Origin: Leeia oryzae DSM 17879
GTDB taxonomy: Bacteria; Pseudomonadota; Gammaproteobacteria; Burkholderiales; Leeiaceae
Direction: 5' to 3'
Assembly: GCF_000376945.1 (NCBI RefSeq)
Contig: NZ_AQXU01000021.1
Span: forward strand, 186,001 to 250,000
Length of the DNA: 64,000 nucleotides
Shown: positions 9,234 through 22,755 of the stretch, in pieces
How the letters are laid out: every line of letters begins with the position of its first letter
Numbering within the stretch: position 1 is the first letter of the stretch
Translations under genes and position numbers: made by a program
Notes under the pieces: model-generated
What the model was told of the DNA's origin: nothing
Databases searched by the model: none
The model's input: only the letters and a program-made list of their open reading frames with translations

Positions 9234-9260
9234 GTTTCCCATCGCCTCGTCAGGTATAAT
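9232..9260 (+). promoter_or_regulatory. Putative valS promoter
   Basis: TTGTTT (9232-9237) and a perfect TATAAT (9255-9260) with a 17-base spacer. The -35 box sits in the T-run of the preceding terminator. The predicted leader is only about 35 bases, too short for a T-box or attenuator. Confidence 0.6.
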
Positions 9261-9299
9261 TCGGGCAACTTTATCTCACATTTGACTGTAAGCACCCCT

Positions 9300-12116
<2,817 letters not shown>

Positions 12117-12118
12117 CA

Positions 12119-12151
12119 AAAAAGCCCGGTGTGAGCCGGGCTTCTTTTTTG
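12119..12151 (+). terminator. Rho-independent terminator after valS
   Basis: AAGCCCGG/CCGGGCTT stem with a TGTGAG loop, flanked by A-rich sequence upstream and CTTTTTTG downstream, starting 3 bases after the valS stop. It marks the border between housekeeping DNA and the accessory stretch that follows. Confidence 0.9.
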
Positions 12152-12227
12152 CAACCTCGACCCGGTTTGTTTTCGACCGGTGAAACTTGATTACCCCGTT
12201 TAGCGAGCGTTGATTCCTGCTGGCGTG

Positions 12228-13652
12228 TTACTTGCGCCGCTGGTAAAACGCCATAACTTCTTCTCGAATCTGCCCAAGTTTTTGGCGTTGTTCGGCAGAG
12301 CGATAAAACAGATTGTATGCTTCAAACGGGATCATCTTCTCTTCGGTAGCAAAATGAATGCATGACTTCTTCAAGGCACGGATATCCATGGTATCTGCAT
12401 CCATAAAGTTCACAATCAGCACCCGAAACACATTTTCATAACTCAGATTGACGTGCTGAATTTTTGGTAAGCAGCACATTAACTCAGAGAGGCAATTGGC
12501 TTGGCCCGCGGCATCCAGATTGGTTGAAAACGTCTTGAAAATATGTTCCTTGAGTCCGGGCTGGCTCTCGAACACAATTGTATTTTTTGAGGCTTCCAGC
12601 AAGATGGCAGGGTCAACCAACCCAGACAAAGGCATCACGTCATTATCCAGTTTCAATGCGTAAGCCATGGCCAGATTATCCGGATTACAGGGAACAGGAA
12701 TAACGTCCTCCAGACTGAAAACGCTACTTTGCTCGGCAATTTTGCGGCGAATTTCTGAGATGGTGAGTTTATGCTTTGCAAATGAATAATCTTCAACACG
12801 CCCGGCTTGCTGAATAGGCTGAATGGTCACCCCCCGGACGCAAGCATAGCCCAGCGCATGCTGAATAACCGGACCGATTTCATCATCGTTCAGCCCCTTT
12901 TTCACCATCATCACCAAGGTGGTCGATATATTGAGCCGGTTCAGATTGGCAAGCGCCTGCTCCCGAATTTTCGCCAGTTCTGCACCACGCAGTACTTTGA
13001 GCCGATCATCTCTCAAAGAGTCAAATTGCAGGTAAATTTCCAGACCTTGCTTATAGGTCGCCAATCGCTCGACAAACGCCATATCTTTGGCCAGACGAAT
13101 ACCATTGGTGTTAATCATGACATGTCGGATTGGCCTGGTTTTAATTTCGTCTAGTATCTCGAAAAACTGGGGATGCAGGGTCGGCTCACCGCCCGACACT
13201 TGCAACACGTCGGGTTCCTTTTCATTGCGAACCACAACATCCAGCATTCTGCGTACAGCCTCCAGTGTCTTGTGGTTTTGCTTTTTGGGCCCCGATTCTG
13301 CATAACAGACGGGGCATTCCAGATTGCACTCCTCATTGATATCGATAATAGACAAGCAGGAATGCTGCATATGGTCAGGACACAAGCCGCAATCATATGG
13401 ACAGCCGAACTCCATTTTTGTATTAAAGTAAAACGGCATCTCTGGTTTCTTGATGTAAACCTCTCTGCACTGCTTGTAATACGTGATGTCATCTGACAGG
13501 AGTACACGCTCTTCTCCATGTACGGGGCACCACTTGTCCATATACACGTGGTCATCCCGAAAAATCACGTGTGCCTGGATGGTTCGCAGGCAGGTCCCAC
13601 ACAGGGCTGTGGTTGTATCGTAAAACAGATAAGGACGTTCTTTTCTATCCAT
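12228..13652 (-). CDS. Radical SAM enzyme of the MJ0619/tetraether-lipid-synthase (Tes) type
   Basis: 474 residues. The radical SAM cluster motif is C109-x3-C113-x2-C116 (ECNLECPVCYAESGP), with SGGEPTLHP at 153-161 for SAM binding. Upstream is a Cys-rich N-terminus: C18-x2-C21 and WCPVHGE (C42), then C62, C84, C88, C91 and C99. This N-terminal layout, CxxC followed by a CPxHG, matches what I know of archaeal Tes, which has a rubredoxin-like iron site and extra 4Fe-4S clusters and joins lipid tails by C-C bonds. More cysteines occur near residues 324, 386 and 391-392. It overlaps the Lgt-like gene upstream by 8 bases. Bacterial substrate is unknown; a lipid is the natural guess, unproven. Confidence 0.85.
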   Translation of the reverse strand: MDRKERPYLFYDTTTALCGTCLRTIQAHVIFRDDHVYMDKWCPVHGEERVLLSDDITYYKQCREVYIKKPEMPFYFNTKMEFGCPYDCGLCPDHMQHSCLSIIDINEECNLECPVCYAESGPKKQNHKTLEAVRRMLDVVVRNEKEPDVLQVSGGEPTLHPQFFEILDEIKTRPIRHVMINTNGIRLAKDMAFVERLATYKQGLEIYLQFDSLRDDRLKVLRGAELAKIREQALANLNRLNISTTLVMMVKKGLNDDEIGPVIQHALGYACVRGVTIQPIQQAGRVEDYSFAKHKLTISEIRRKIAEQSSVFSLEDVIPVPCNPDNLAMAYALKLDNDVMPLSGLVDPAILLEASKNTIVFESQPGLKEHIFKTFSTNLDAAGQANCLSELMCCLPKIQHVNLSYENVFRVLIVNFMDADTMDIRALKKSCIHFATEEKMIPFEAYNLFYRSAEQRQKLGQIREEVMAFYQRRK

Positions 13653-14406
13653 GAGCCGGGACTTTTACAGTGAAATATATGCGAATTACAAACCAGAGAG
13701 ATGCAGCAAATGCGACCAATTGAATCCCGCTCCAGTTCATGCCTAGCAGATGGTAGGCAAACGGAACCGGCTTGATACTGTCGATACATAGCCGCCATGC
13801 CATATATCCAGCAGCAAATACTTTAAACATTAGGCCATTATGCTGCAGTAGCCTAGCGGACAATAAGCGCAAGACCCCCATGAACCCGGTCAAAAACAAG
13901 ACTTCATAAATTTGGGTCGGATGACGTTTTATACCATCGCCAAAATCAATCCCCCATGGCAATGTTGTTTCCACGCCGTAAGTTGCATCATATTTACCAG
14001 CCAGGAAGCACCCTATACGGCCAATCGCGATACCCGACATGAGGCCGAATACCAAGAGATCACCGGTAGAACGCTGAATGCCGCAATACCGTTTGTACAT
14101 TTCAATAAACAGATAAGCACCCAGCATGGCCCCCACGATGGTCCCTCCTCCTTGCGCCAGGGCTATCACGCTTTTTGCATGGAGATAAGACAGCGGTTCT
14201 TCAATAAAAGATACCAGTTTCAAGCCCAATCCAGCCCCGCTGAGTGCAATGAAGATCAGCAGCCAGGCATGACGGTGAATGAATTCATTGCCCGCCAATT
14301 TCTTGTTTTGATGGAATAAATAGGTTCCTGTAGCAATACCAAGCCACTGAAAAAATACATGCAATACGATAGACGACTGCTGAGAGATTGTAATGATTAA
14401 CATCAT
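13645..14406 (-). CDS. Divergent Lgt-like (prolipoprotein diacylglyceryl transferase family) membrane protein
   Basis: About 253 residues from the ATGATG at 14406; a longer form from 14463 is possible and no clear ribosome-binding sequence decides. Several membrane helices are present. Family marks are GRIGCFLAG (residues 129-137) and RHPTQIYEVLF (161-171), plus a C-terminal YMAWR matching the YGLFR of E. coli Lgt. Positions essential in E. coli Lgt are changed: the HGG histidine aligns with Val in GGGTIVGAMLG, the Asn of RIGNF is Cys, and the following Glu is Lys. So it is probably not the housekeeping lipoprotein enzyme but a relative acting on a glycerolipid. It is translationally coupled to the radical SAM gene. 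Confidence 0.82.
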   Translation of the reverse strand: MMLIITISQQSSIVLHVFFQWLGIATGTYLFHQNKKLAGNEFIHRHAWLLIFIALSGAGLGLKLVSFIEEPLSYLHAKSVIALAQGGGTIVGAMLGAYLFIEMYKRYCGIQRSTGDLLVFGLMSGIAIGRIGCFLAGKYDATYGVETTLPWGIDFGDGIKRHPTQIYEVLFLTGFMGVLRLLSARLLQHNGLMFKVFAAGYMAWRLCIDSIKPVPFAYHLLGMNWSGIQLVAFAASLWFVIRIYFTVKVPAHG

Positions 14407-14591
14407 AGATATGATACATGCATTTTCAACACAGATAAAATCATATGCGCATGCTAAAATCATTACTCAAACAACATAAGAATCTACTATTTCCTGCGGG
14501 GTAGACGTACTTCCCAAGTGAAATATTCCCTGCAAAAGCTTTCATAACCATTTGGGTTTTGACCACATTTCACGAAAAGCAGGTTTTCCGA

Positions 14592-15182
14592 ATGCACTCA
14601 TTTCTTTATTACATTGCACTTGTGCTCTTCGTATTCATAGGTATCGTTGTCTTTTTTTACCAACTGCTAATTAAAATTAGAAAAGCCATTAAAAAAGAAT
14701 TTCCAGCAGAAGTTGACTTAATCAGGCATCAAGAACCCAACATAACAGAAAGTTCGGCATCAGAACTATCAAATGATTTGTTACGCCAACAGGCGGAATC
14801 TGGTGATGCCATATCACAGCTTGCACTCGCTAAGGCTTTTGCTAATGGAACAGGTGTCGAGCAAAGTTTCTCAGAAGCCGCGCGCTGGTGTCACAAAGCA
14901 TCACAGCAAGGATTGCCTGAGGCCGTCTATATCATGTCTGAAAATTACCGACTGGGTTTAGGCGTTCCTAAAGATGAACAAATGGCAAAGTTATTACGTG
15001 CCAGAACCAGCTTTACCCCCCTAAAAGACAATCATATTCGCGAGCAACGTCATGATAAGGCGAAGAGCTTCTTGCATGTGACTGCAGCATTTATTGCTTA
15101 TACCTTGCTAAGCATTGTATTAACCATATTATTTTTTATGTTGCTAATCACAATTTTGTGTAGTCAATTCCACCCGTACTGA
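14592..15182 (+). CDS. Sel1-repeat membrane protein
   Basis: 196 residues from the ATG at 14592, preceded by AGCAGG; a TTG at 14559 is the in-frame alternative. An N-terminal hydrophobic helix (residues 5-25) is followed by a basic stretch, then two Sel1-like repeats: AESGDAISQLALAKAFANG and ASQQGLPEAVYIMSENYRLG with the typical GV.(K/Q) spacing. A second hydrophobic helix ends the protein (about 158-190). Sel1 repeats mediate protein contacts; the specific role is unknown. It is divergent from the Lgt-like gene, AT-rich like its neighbours, and followed by about 180 bases in which I see no convincing gene. Confidence 0.75.
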   Translation: MHSFLYYIALVLFVFIGIVVFFYQLLIKIRKAIKKEFPAEVDLIRHQEPNITESSASELSNDLLRQQAESGDAISQLALAKAFANGTGVEQSFSEAARWCHKASQQGLPEAVYIMSENYRLGLGVPKDEQMAKLLRARTSFTPLKDNHIREQRHDKAKSFLHVTAAFIAYTLLSIVLTILFFMLLITILCSQFHPY

Positions 15183-15360
15183 AGACAGCTAAAAACTTCT
15201 TACATGGAACTGCGCCATTGATTGGGCATACGTTGCCAAGAGGTGTCAGAATCTTATTACTACTTTTATTCTGCTTCCTTTGCTGTCATGCCAAAGCTCT
15301 TGATGGATTCCGCGTTTCCCTATTCAACCTGCAAGGGCTGTCGGCTAAATGCCATTATCA

Positions 15361-16173
15361 CTATTTTAGTGCTGCAGGACAGGACATGAACCCACCTTGG
15401 CCACTGCCATTCCAGATGCCGACGCTATCTTGCAAGCCTTGTTGTAGGTAGTCTTTTCCAACCCGTACCGCTTCCGTGAGGGGGAATCCACGAGCCAAGG
15501 CGGTGGCAATGGCGGATGACAGGGTGCAACCGGTGCCGTGGGTGTTCTGGCTGTGGATGACCGGGCCCGTGAAATACAGGGGTGACGGGGCACCGCGCAT
15601 GCACAGGACATCGGTCATCTGCTGGCCAGTGACGTGACCGCCTTTGACCAGTACGGCGTTGGCGCCTTGGCGGATCAATTGCTGACCGGCGGCGGCGGCG
15701 CTGGCGGTATCGGTGACGGGCAAACCGGTCAGACAGGTGGCTTCGGGGACGTTGGGGGTGATCAGGGTCAGGATGGGTAACATCTGTAAAAGGGCCTGCA
15801 CGCCGGCTTCATCCAGCAGGGCTTTGCCGCTGGTGGAGATCATCACTGGGTCGCACACGACGTTGGGGAGCTGCCAGCGCTGGATACAGTGGTGGATCAA
15901 ACGTACGCGCGCGGCATCGACCAGCATGCCGAGCTTGGTTGCGTGCGGCGGGGTATCTTCGCAAAGGGCATCGATTTGTGCCTCGAGCTGGGCGACATCG
16001 ACGGGATACACGGCGCTGACGCCCTTGGAGTTCTGCACGGTGAGCGCCGTGGGGACGGCCATGCCGTAGCCCCCGAGTTGCGCGATGGTGCGCAGGTCGG
16101 CTTGCAGGCCGGCGCCGCCACTGGGGTCGGAACCGGCGATGCTCAGCACCCGGGCAAACTCGCGCTGCTTCAT
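15361..16173 (-). CDS. thiD: Hydroxymethylpyrimidine / phosphomethylpyrimidine kinase
   Basis: Phosphorylates HMP and HMP-P to HMP-PP, the pyrimidine half of thiamine. 270 residues, normal length. The ribokinase-like fold is marked by the N-terminal IAGSDPSGGAGLQADL, the VCDPVMIS segment, and the C-terminal NTHGTGCTLSSAIA anion hole with its catalytic Asp region replaced by Cys, as usual in ThiD. The start overlaps the thiE stop as ATGA. It is the last gene of the thiCOSGED operon; a second thiD homologue lies at 30275-31183. Confidence 0.93.
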   Translation of the reverse strand: MKQREFARVLSIAGSDPSGGAGLQADLRTIAQLGGYGMAVPTALTVQNSKGVSAVYPVDVAQLEAQIDALCEDTPPHATKLGMLVDAARVRLIHHCIQRWQLPNVVCDPVMISTSGKALLDEAGVQALLQMLPILTLITPNVPEATCLTGLPVTDTASAAAAGQQLIRQGANAVLVKGGHVTGQQMTDVLCMRGAPSPLYFTGPVIHSQNTHGTGCTLSSAIATALARGFPLTEAVRVGKDYLQQGLQDSVGIWNGSGQGGFMSCPAALK

Positions 16174-17243
16174 CCCTGCATTGCCGCTTGCAGGGCGGCG
16201 ACAGCGGCGGGCAAATCGGTTGCCTCAGTGACGGCCCGTACCACCGCGATGCTGCCGACGCCGGACTGCTGCACCATGGGCATTTCTGCCAGCGAAATGC
16301 CGCCAATGGCCACCAGCGGATAATGGCTGCGCATCAGGTCGACATAATGCTGCAGTTTGGTCACACCTTGCGGCTGGGTTGGCATCTGCTTGGTGGGGGT
16401 GGCAAACACGGCCCCCATGGCGATATAGCTGGGACGAATGGCATGCGCGCGCAGCATCTCGAAGTAGCCGTGGGTGGATACCCCCAGTCGCAGACCGGCG
16501 GCCCGGATAACGTCCAGCGAGGCGTCCTGCAGGTCTTCTTGCCCCAGATGTACGCCATAGGCCCCACACGCCACCGCGATTTCCCAATGATCGTTGATGA
16601 ACAGCCGTACCGGGTCGTCCGGCCGGTCGTATGTGCGCGCGATGGCAACAGCCTGTTTGACTTCGGCCTCCACCACGGCAGCATCCGGATGCTTGCAGCG
16701 CAGCTGCACGGTACGAATGCCCAGTGCCAACAGTTTGCCGATCCAGTCTGCGGTTGGGACCACCGGGTATACGCCCAGCGCGGTCGGGCATGGTGCAAAC
16801 GCCTGGTTTGATAACGGGTAGTCCCCCAGCAGCGGATAGTTGCTCAGGGTATCTGGCCAGTCTTCTCCCTGCCAGGCACACGCCAGTACCAGTGCATCGT
16901 GCAGATCAAAACCGTGGCACAGAAACGCGGCCAGGGTTTCCGGTAGCAGCGCCCCCTGCAGGCTGGACAACCGGTAGCGTTGCCCCTGGTAGCAGCAAGT
17001 CATCATCGCATACGGACCGTCCTGCCAAGTCACGATGGCAGCGCCACCGCGGGTCAGCCAGTCTTGCAATCGGTCATCTTCTTGCGCGGTCAGCCAGACG
17101 GTGGTGTGCGGGTCTGCAGTCTCGCCCGGGGCTGACTCTGTCAGATGCCAGTCTGGCACCGGGTGATCCGGCAACGGGGCCAGACGGCGAGCCAGCGGAT
17201 ACACGGTCAGGTTTTGCTCGGGGTGTTCCAGGGTTACGGCCAT
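16170..17243 (-). CDS. thiE: Thiamine-phosphate synthase with N-terminal extension
   Basis: Couples HMP-PP to thiazole phosphate giving thiamine phosphate. The catalytic barrel occupies about residues 153-350: [38 protein letters not shown] and VAIGGISL are recognisable ThiE motifs, although the first is RCK where many have RxK. Ahead of it are about 150 residues of extra sequence ending in [12 protein letters not shown], which I do not recognise as a complete enzyme; its helix [19 protein letters not shown] resembles a kinase C-terminal piece. Burkholderia-type ThiE proteins have a similar long form. It overlaps thiG by 10 bases and thiD by 4. Confidence 0.88.
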   Translation of the reverse strand: MAVTLEHPEQNLTVYPLARRLAPLPDHPVPDWHLTESAPGETADPHTTVWLTAQEDDRLQDWLTRGGAAIVTWQDGPYAMMTCCYQGQRYRLSSLQGALLPETLAAFLCHGFDLHDALVLACAWQGEDWPDTLSNYPLLGDYPLSNQAFAPCPTALGVYPVVPTADWIGKLLALGIRTVQLRCKHPDAAVVEAEVKQAVAIARTYDRPDDPVRLFINDHWEIAVACGAYGVHLGQEDLQDASLDVIRAAGLRLGVSTHGYFEMLRAHAIRPSYIAMGAVFATPTKQMPTQPQGVTKLQHYVDLMRSHYPLVAIGGISLAEMPMVQQSGVGSIAVVRAVTEATDLPAAVAALQAAMQG

Positions 17244-18067
17244 GCGCGCACCTCGGCCAGCGATGGTTGTGCAGGCTGCTGATGCCAGAACGGCGTACCT
17301 AGCACCGGCGTACTGGGGGCTGCTTGCAGCTGCGCCGGCATGGGGCCGGCGAGCCAGGCATCCCGCCCGGCGCGTACGCCAGCGGCAAACGCACCAGCCA
17401 TGCGGACCGGGTCTACCGCCCGGGCGACGGCGGTGTTCAGCAACACGCCATCAAAACCCCACTCCATGACTTGCGCCGCGTGCGAGGGCAAGCCCAGCCC
17501 GGCATCGACAATCAGTGGTACATCGGCAAATCGCTGGCGCAAGGTCTGTAGCGCGCCGGGATTGCGCGGGCCTTGCCCGGTGCCGATCGGGGCGGCCCAG
17601 GGCATCAAGACTTCGCATCCGGCATCCAGCAGGCGACGACACAACACCAGATCATCGGTGCAATACGGCAGCACCTTGAACCCGGCCTTGACCAGATAAG
17701 CTGCGGCCTCGACCAGGCCGAAAGGATCCGGTTGCAGGGTGTCGTCGTCACCAATCACTTCGAGCTTGATCAGCGGGGTATCGAACAGCTCGCGGGCCAT
17801 TTCGGCCGTGGTAATGGCCTCCTGCACCGAGTGGCAACCCGCGGTATTGGGCAGTAACGGTACCCCCAGCGTTTGCAGCAATTGCCAGAACGGTTGCCCG
17901 CTATCCGTTTGGCCCGCTTGCGTCTGACGCCTTACAGAGACGGTGAGCATGGCGGGTTGGGCAGCCTCTACGGCCTGTTGCAGAATGCGTGGCGAGTTGT
18001 AGCGTGCCGTGCCCAGCAGCATGCGGCTGGCAAAGGCTTGCCGGTATAAGGAAAAAGTATCGTTCAT
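17234..18067 (-). CDS. thiG: Thiazole synthase
   Basis: Forms the thiazole ring from deoxyxylulose phosphate, dehydroglycine and ThiS-thiocarboxylate. 277 residues with the Schiff-base lysine K101 in [11 protein letters not shown], the [15 protein letters not shown] segment, [12 protein letters not shown] and [14 protein letters not shown] phosphate-binding loop. It follows thiS after 144 bases that contain a GGGGAT/ATCCCC hairpin (about 18130-18160) and could hold a processing or control element. Its end overlaps thiE. Confidence 0.95.
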   Translation of the reverse strand: MNDTFSLYRQAFASRMLLGTARYNSPRILQQAVEAAQPAMLTVSVRRQTQAGQTDSGQPFWQLLQTLGVPLLPNTAGCHSVQEAITTAEMARELFDTPLIKLEVIGDDDTLQPDPFGLVEAAAYLVKAGFKVLPYCTDDLVLCRRLLDAGCEVLMPWAAPIGTGQGPRNPGALQTLRQRFADVPLIVDAGLGLPSHAAQVMEWGFDGVLLNTAVARAVDPVRMAGAFAAGVRAGRDAWLAGPMPAQLQAAPSTPVLGTPFWHQQPAQPSLAEVRAWP

Positions 18068-18211
18068 AGTGCTTGTCAGATTCTCCGGTGATCGGTCGAA
18101 TTTGCTTGTGTTAGTGGATGCCCTTTAAGGGGATATCATGTCGTTCCATCCCCCTGTGGTGCGAAAGCAGTAGAGGGATGACGCAAAGCAATAGCCCCCC
18201 GCCAAGTCCTG

Positions 18212-18409
18212 TTAGCCACCGGCCATGGCCTGCACCACTTCGATGGCATCCCCGGCTTGTACTTGCAGCTGTGCGTATTGGCTACGCGGCACAAAGCTGG
18301 CGTTGACGGCGACCGCATAGGGTGGCACGGCGCCAATCTGGTCCAGGGCGCTTTGCAGGGTATCCACGTCTGGCAGGGTTCTTTCTTCGCCGTTGATCCA
18401 CAGCTTCAT
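18212..18409 (-). CDS. thiS: Sulfur carrier protein ThiS
   Basis: Ubiquitin-like carrier that brings sulfur to ThiG after activation of its C-terminus. 65 residues, normal size, beginning MKLWINGEERTLPDVDTL and ending AGG; the terminal Gly-Gly is the site of adenylation and thiocarboxylate formation. The start overlaps the thiO stop as ATGA. ThiF and ThiI are not in the window. Confidence 0.95.
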   Translation of the reverse strand: MKLWINGEERTLPDVDTLQSALDQIGAVPPYAVAVNASFVPRSQYAQLQVQAGDAIEVVQAMAGG

Positions 18410-19535
18410 GCGGCCTCCCGTTGCAAGTGGCTGCCGTACAGGGCGGGCCAGGCGGTTTGCTGATGCTGGCGGGCAAAGGCTAGCTGCGCATCAGGCTCGT
18501 TATCCAGCTGGCGGACCAGAGCAGCGAGTTCGTCCGCTACCACCGGGGCCAGCAAGAAGCCGTGCCGGTATAGCCCGTTGGCCGCAATGACGGTCTGACC
18601 GGTCTGCAGCTGTACCCGGATGGCCGGGTTGTTGTCCGGCAAGGCCGGGCGGCACTGGGTAGACATTTCTTCGATGCGGGCCTCGGCAAAACCGGGGTGA
18701 ACGGCGTAGGCGGCGGAGAGCATCTCCAGCGCGGAGCGCACGCTCATCGGCGACATGTCTTCGGACTCCAGCGTGGTGGCGCCCATGACCACGCGGCCGT
18801 TTGCACGCGGCACCAGATACAGGCTATAGCGCGGGTGCAGCAGGCGTACCATGCGGCCGAGCTGGACGTCTGGCGCATACAGGCGCAGCACTTCGCCGCG
18901 TACCCCGCGCAACCCCGGCCAGCGGGCTTTTGCACCCAGCCCGCGGCAGTCGATGTGTAGACCGGCCGGCGGCAAGGCAGTATCGTCCACCGGATACTGC
19001 CAGTGACAGGTAACGCCTTCTGCGGCCAGCGTATCGGCCAGGGCGGCCAGCACCTGACGGTTGTCTACTTGTCCTTCATCCGGCAGGTACAGCCCCTCTG
19101 AGAAACGGTCAGCCAGGCTGGGGGCATGTGCTGCCAGACCGGCTGCATCGAGTCGCTGCATGCTGTCGGTTTTTTGCCCGGTCAGCGAATGCTGGCGCAC
19201 CATGGCGACAAACTGGTGGGCCTCGGCCTGTTCCTGCCGGTGCCAGACCACCACCGTACCCTTGTGCTGGTAGAACACCGGGCGGGTCAGGGTGGCCAGT
19301 AGCTGCGGCCAGCGCGCCAGGCTATCGAACCCCATGGCGACGATATCGTTATCCGCCACGGCGGCTTCAGCCATCGGGGTGATCATGCCGGCGGCCACAA
19401 AGGCCGCAGCACCCTCGCCGGCCGGGCCAGCGGCGTCATACAGGGCAACCTGCCGTCCTTGCCGGCGAAGCGCCAGTGCGGTCAGCCGGCCCAGCAAGCC
19501 GCCACCGAGGACGGCGATCTCTGCACGGGTCGTCA

Positions 19536-19536
<1 letters not shown>
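18406..19536 (-). CDS. thiO: Glycine oxidase (FAD-dependent)
   Basis: Oxidises glycine to iminoacetate (dehydroglycine) for thiazole formation, the oxygen-using alternative to ThiH. 376 residues with an N-terminal FAD-binding Rossmann motif (AVLGGGLLGRLTALALRR), the D-amino-acid-oxidase fold including IDCRGLGAKARWPGLRGVRGE, and a C-terminal GLYRHGFLLAP match. It overlaps thiC as TAATG and thiS as ATGA. Choice of ThiO over ThiH fits an aerobic lifestyle. Confidence 0.92.
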
Positions 19537-21564
<2,028 letters not shown>

Positions 21565-21576
21565 TTTCGTTAATTT

Positions 21577-21606
21577 ATTAGAGCATGGCTTTGGCGGGTC
21601 GTGCAA
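21577..21606 (-). promoter_or_regulatory. Putative thiC operon promoter
   Basis: TTGCAC (21606-21601) and TCTAAT (21582-21577) on the minus strand with an 18-base spacer, placing the start near 21570, just before the riboswitch. The remaining 21607-21791 holds no gene that I can support; a GTTTCCGATTGGAAAT palindrome is at 21655-21670. Confidence 0.5.
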
Positions 21607-21791
21607 GTACCATTTATCGGCCATGCGACCAGTGGGCGAATGAACGCGAGAGGTGTTTCCGATTGGAAATAAACGAATAAATACCAGGGTAGATCACCCC
21701 GCACTACCCGCGCCAGACGGCGCGCATGCAGGATGGAGGTCACTCGCAGGCACGGGCTAGAAACGCCCGGCAATGCCTGAAACGGGTTGAT

Positions 21792-22436
21792 CTAGATGCT
21801 AGGACGCTGGGTGGTCATCCACAGCACTTCGGCGTCTTCCTCGCTGGTTGAAACGGCACCGTGGCCCATCTTGGAATCGTAGTAAATGCTATCACCAGGC
21901 CCCAGATCGACCGGGGTATACAGCTCGGTATACACCCGAAGACTACCGGAAAGCACATAGATGAATTCTTCGCCTTCGTGGCGGGACCATTTGCCAATGT
22001 CTTCCGGACTGCGTGCGGTGATGGTGATCCGGAAAGGTAGCATCACCTTGTGTGCCAGTTCGTTGGCCAGCACCTCGAATTTGTAGGCCTTGCCTTGCGC
22101 ATAACGTTCGCCTTCACCCTGCCGCGTGACCGCACGGCGACCACTGGCGGTCGGACCGGTTGCGGTACCAAACAGCGAATTGAACTCGATTTTCAGCCCG
22201 GCGACGATCTTCTGCAGCACGTCAAAGGTCGGTGACATTTGTTCGTTTTCGATCTTGGACAGGGTCGAACGGGACACGCCGCACAGCTTGCTGGCGTTCT
22301 CCAGCGTCAGCGCCTGCTCTTGACGCGCCTTTCGGACCCGTGCGCCCAGCGAGGTCGAAAAGGAGGCATCATTCGCCTCGAAACCGGCCAGTGCTTCGGT
22401 ATCCAGCTTTTTCGGCTTGCTGATTTTGACTTCCAT
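21792..22436 (-). CDS. XRE-family regulator with C-terminal cupin domain
   Basis: 214 residues. The N-terminal helix-turn-helix (about residues 28-85) reads LGARVRKARQEQALTLENAS and GVSRSTLSKIENEQMSPT, a standard XRE/Cro fold. A cupin sensor domain follows (about 135-210) with HEGEEFIYVLSGSLRVY and LGPGDSIYYDSKMGHG, likely binding a small ligand or metal. Members of this two-domain family often control amino acid, polyamine or sulfur metabolism. AGGAA lies 5 bases before the ATG. It sits upstream of and in the same direction as thiC, and downstream of ydiJ; which of these it controls is not shown. Confidence 0.88.
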   Translation of the reverse strand: MEVKISKPKKLDTEALAGFEANDASFSTSLGARVRKARQEQALTLENASKLCGVSRSTLSKIENEQMSPTFDVLQKIVAGLKIEFNSLFGTATGPTASGRRAVTRQGEGERYAQGKAYKFEVLANELAHKVMLPFRITITARSPEDIGKWSRHEGEEFIYVLSGSLRVYTELYTPVDLGPGDSIYYDSKMGHGAVSTSEEDAEVLWMTTQRPSI

Positions 22437-22465
22437 ACGGTTCCTGCAAATGGTTTGTTTTCGCT

Positions 22466-22494
22466 ATGGTAGCACCCCGCAAAATCGTTGCCAA
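22466..22494 (-). promoter_or_regulatory. Putative promoter of the XRE-cupin regulator
   Basis: TTGGCA (22494-22489) and TACCAT (22471-22466) with a 17-base spacer on the minus strand. A TGTTTATTATTGGAAACA dyad lies upstream at 22526-22543 and may be an operator. The rest of 22495-22755 holds no gene I can support. Confidence 0.45.
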
Positions 22495-22755
22495 ACAGCT
22501 TCTTCCGGATGAACATCATCACAATGTTTATTATTGGAAACAAATCAAGCAAATCAGCGGCTTGCCCAACACCATCATCAAGGGCGAACGAGCGATCTGC
22601 ACCATGACCAGCGCAGGCACAGAAGGTGTGCCAAAGGCAGATTGTCGGGCAACAGCCAACCTTCGCCGACACTAAGTTGACATGACAACGCCCCCGGCGG
22701 CGTCACACCTGAGGCATTGTGCAGGGAGAGAGATGGGCCCGGCGCAGAGACCGTG

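Noticed and set aside
12807-13500. Plus-strand frames antisense to the radical SAM gene
   Set aside because: No motif, and the minus strand carries an unambiguous enzyme with complete cluster-binding sites.
15218-15451. Short + strand frame with a signal-peptide-like start (hydrophobic RILLLLLFCFLCCHAKA)
   Set aside because: Only the first 40 codons look protein-like, the start would be TTG, and the 3' part runs antisense into thiD. It may be a relic, but I cannot support a gene.
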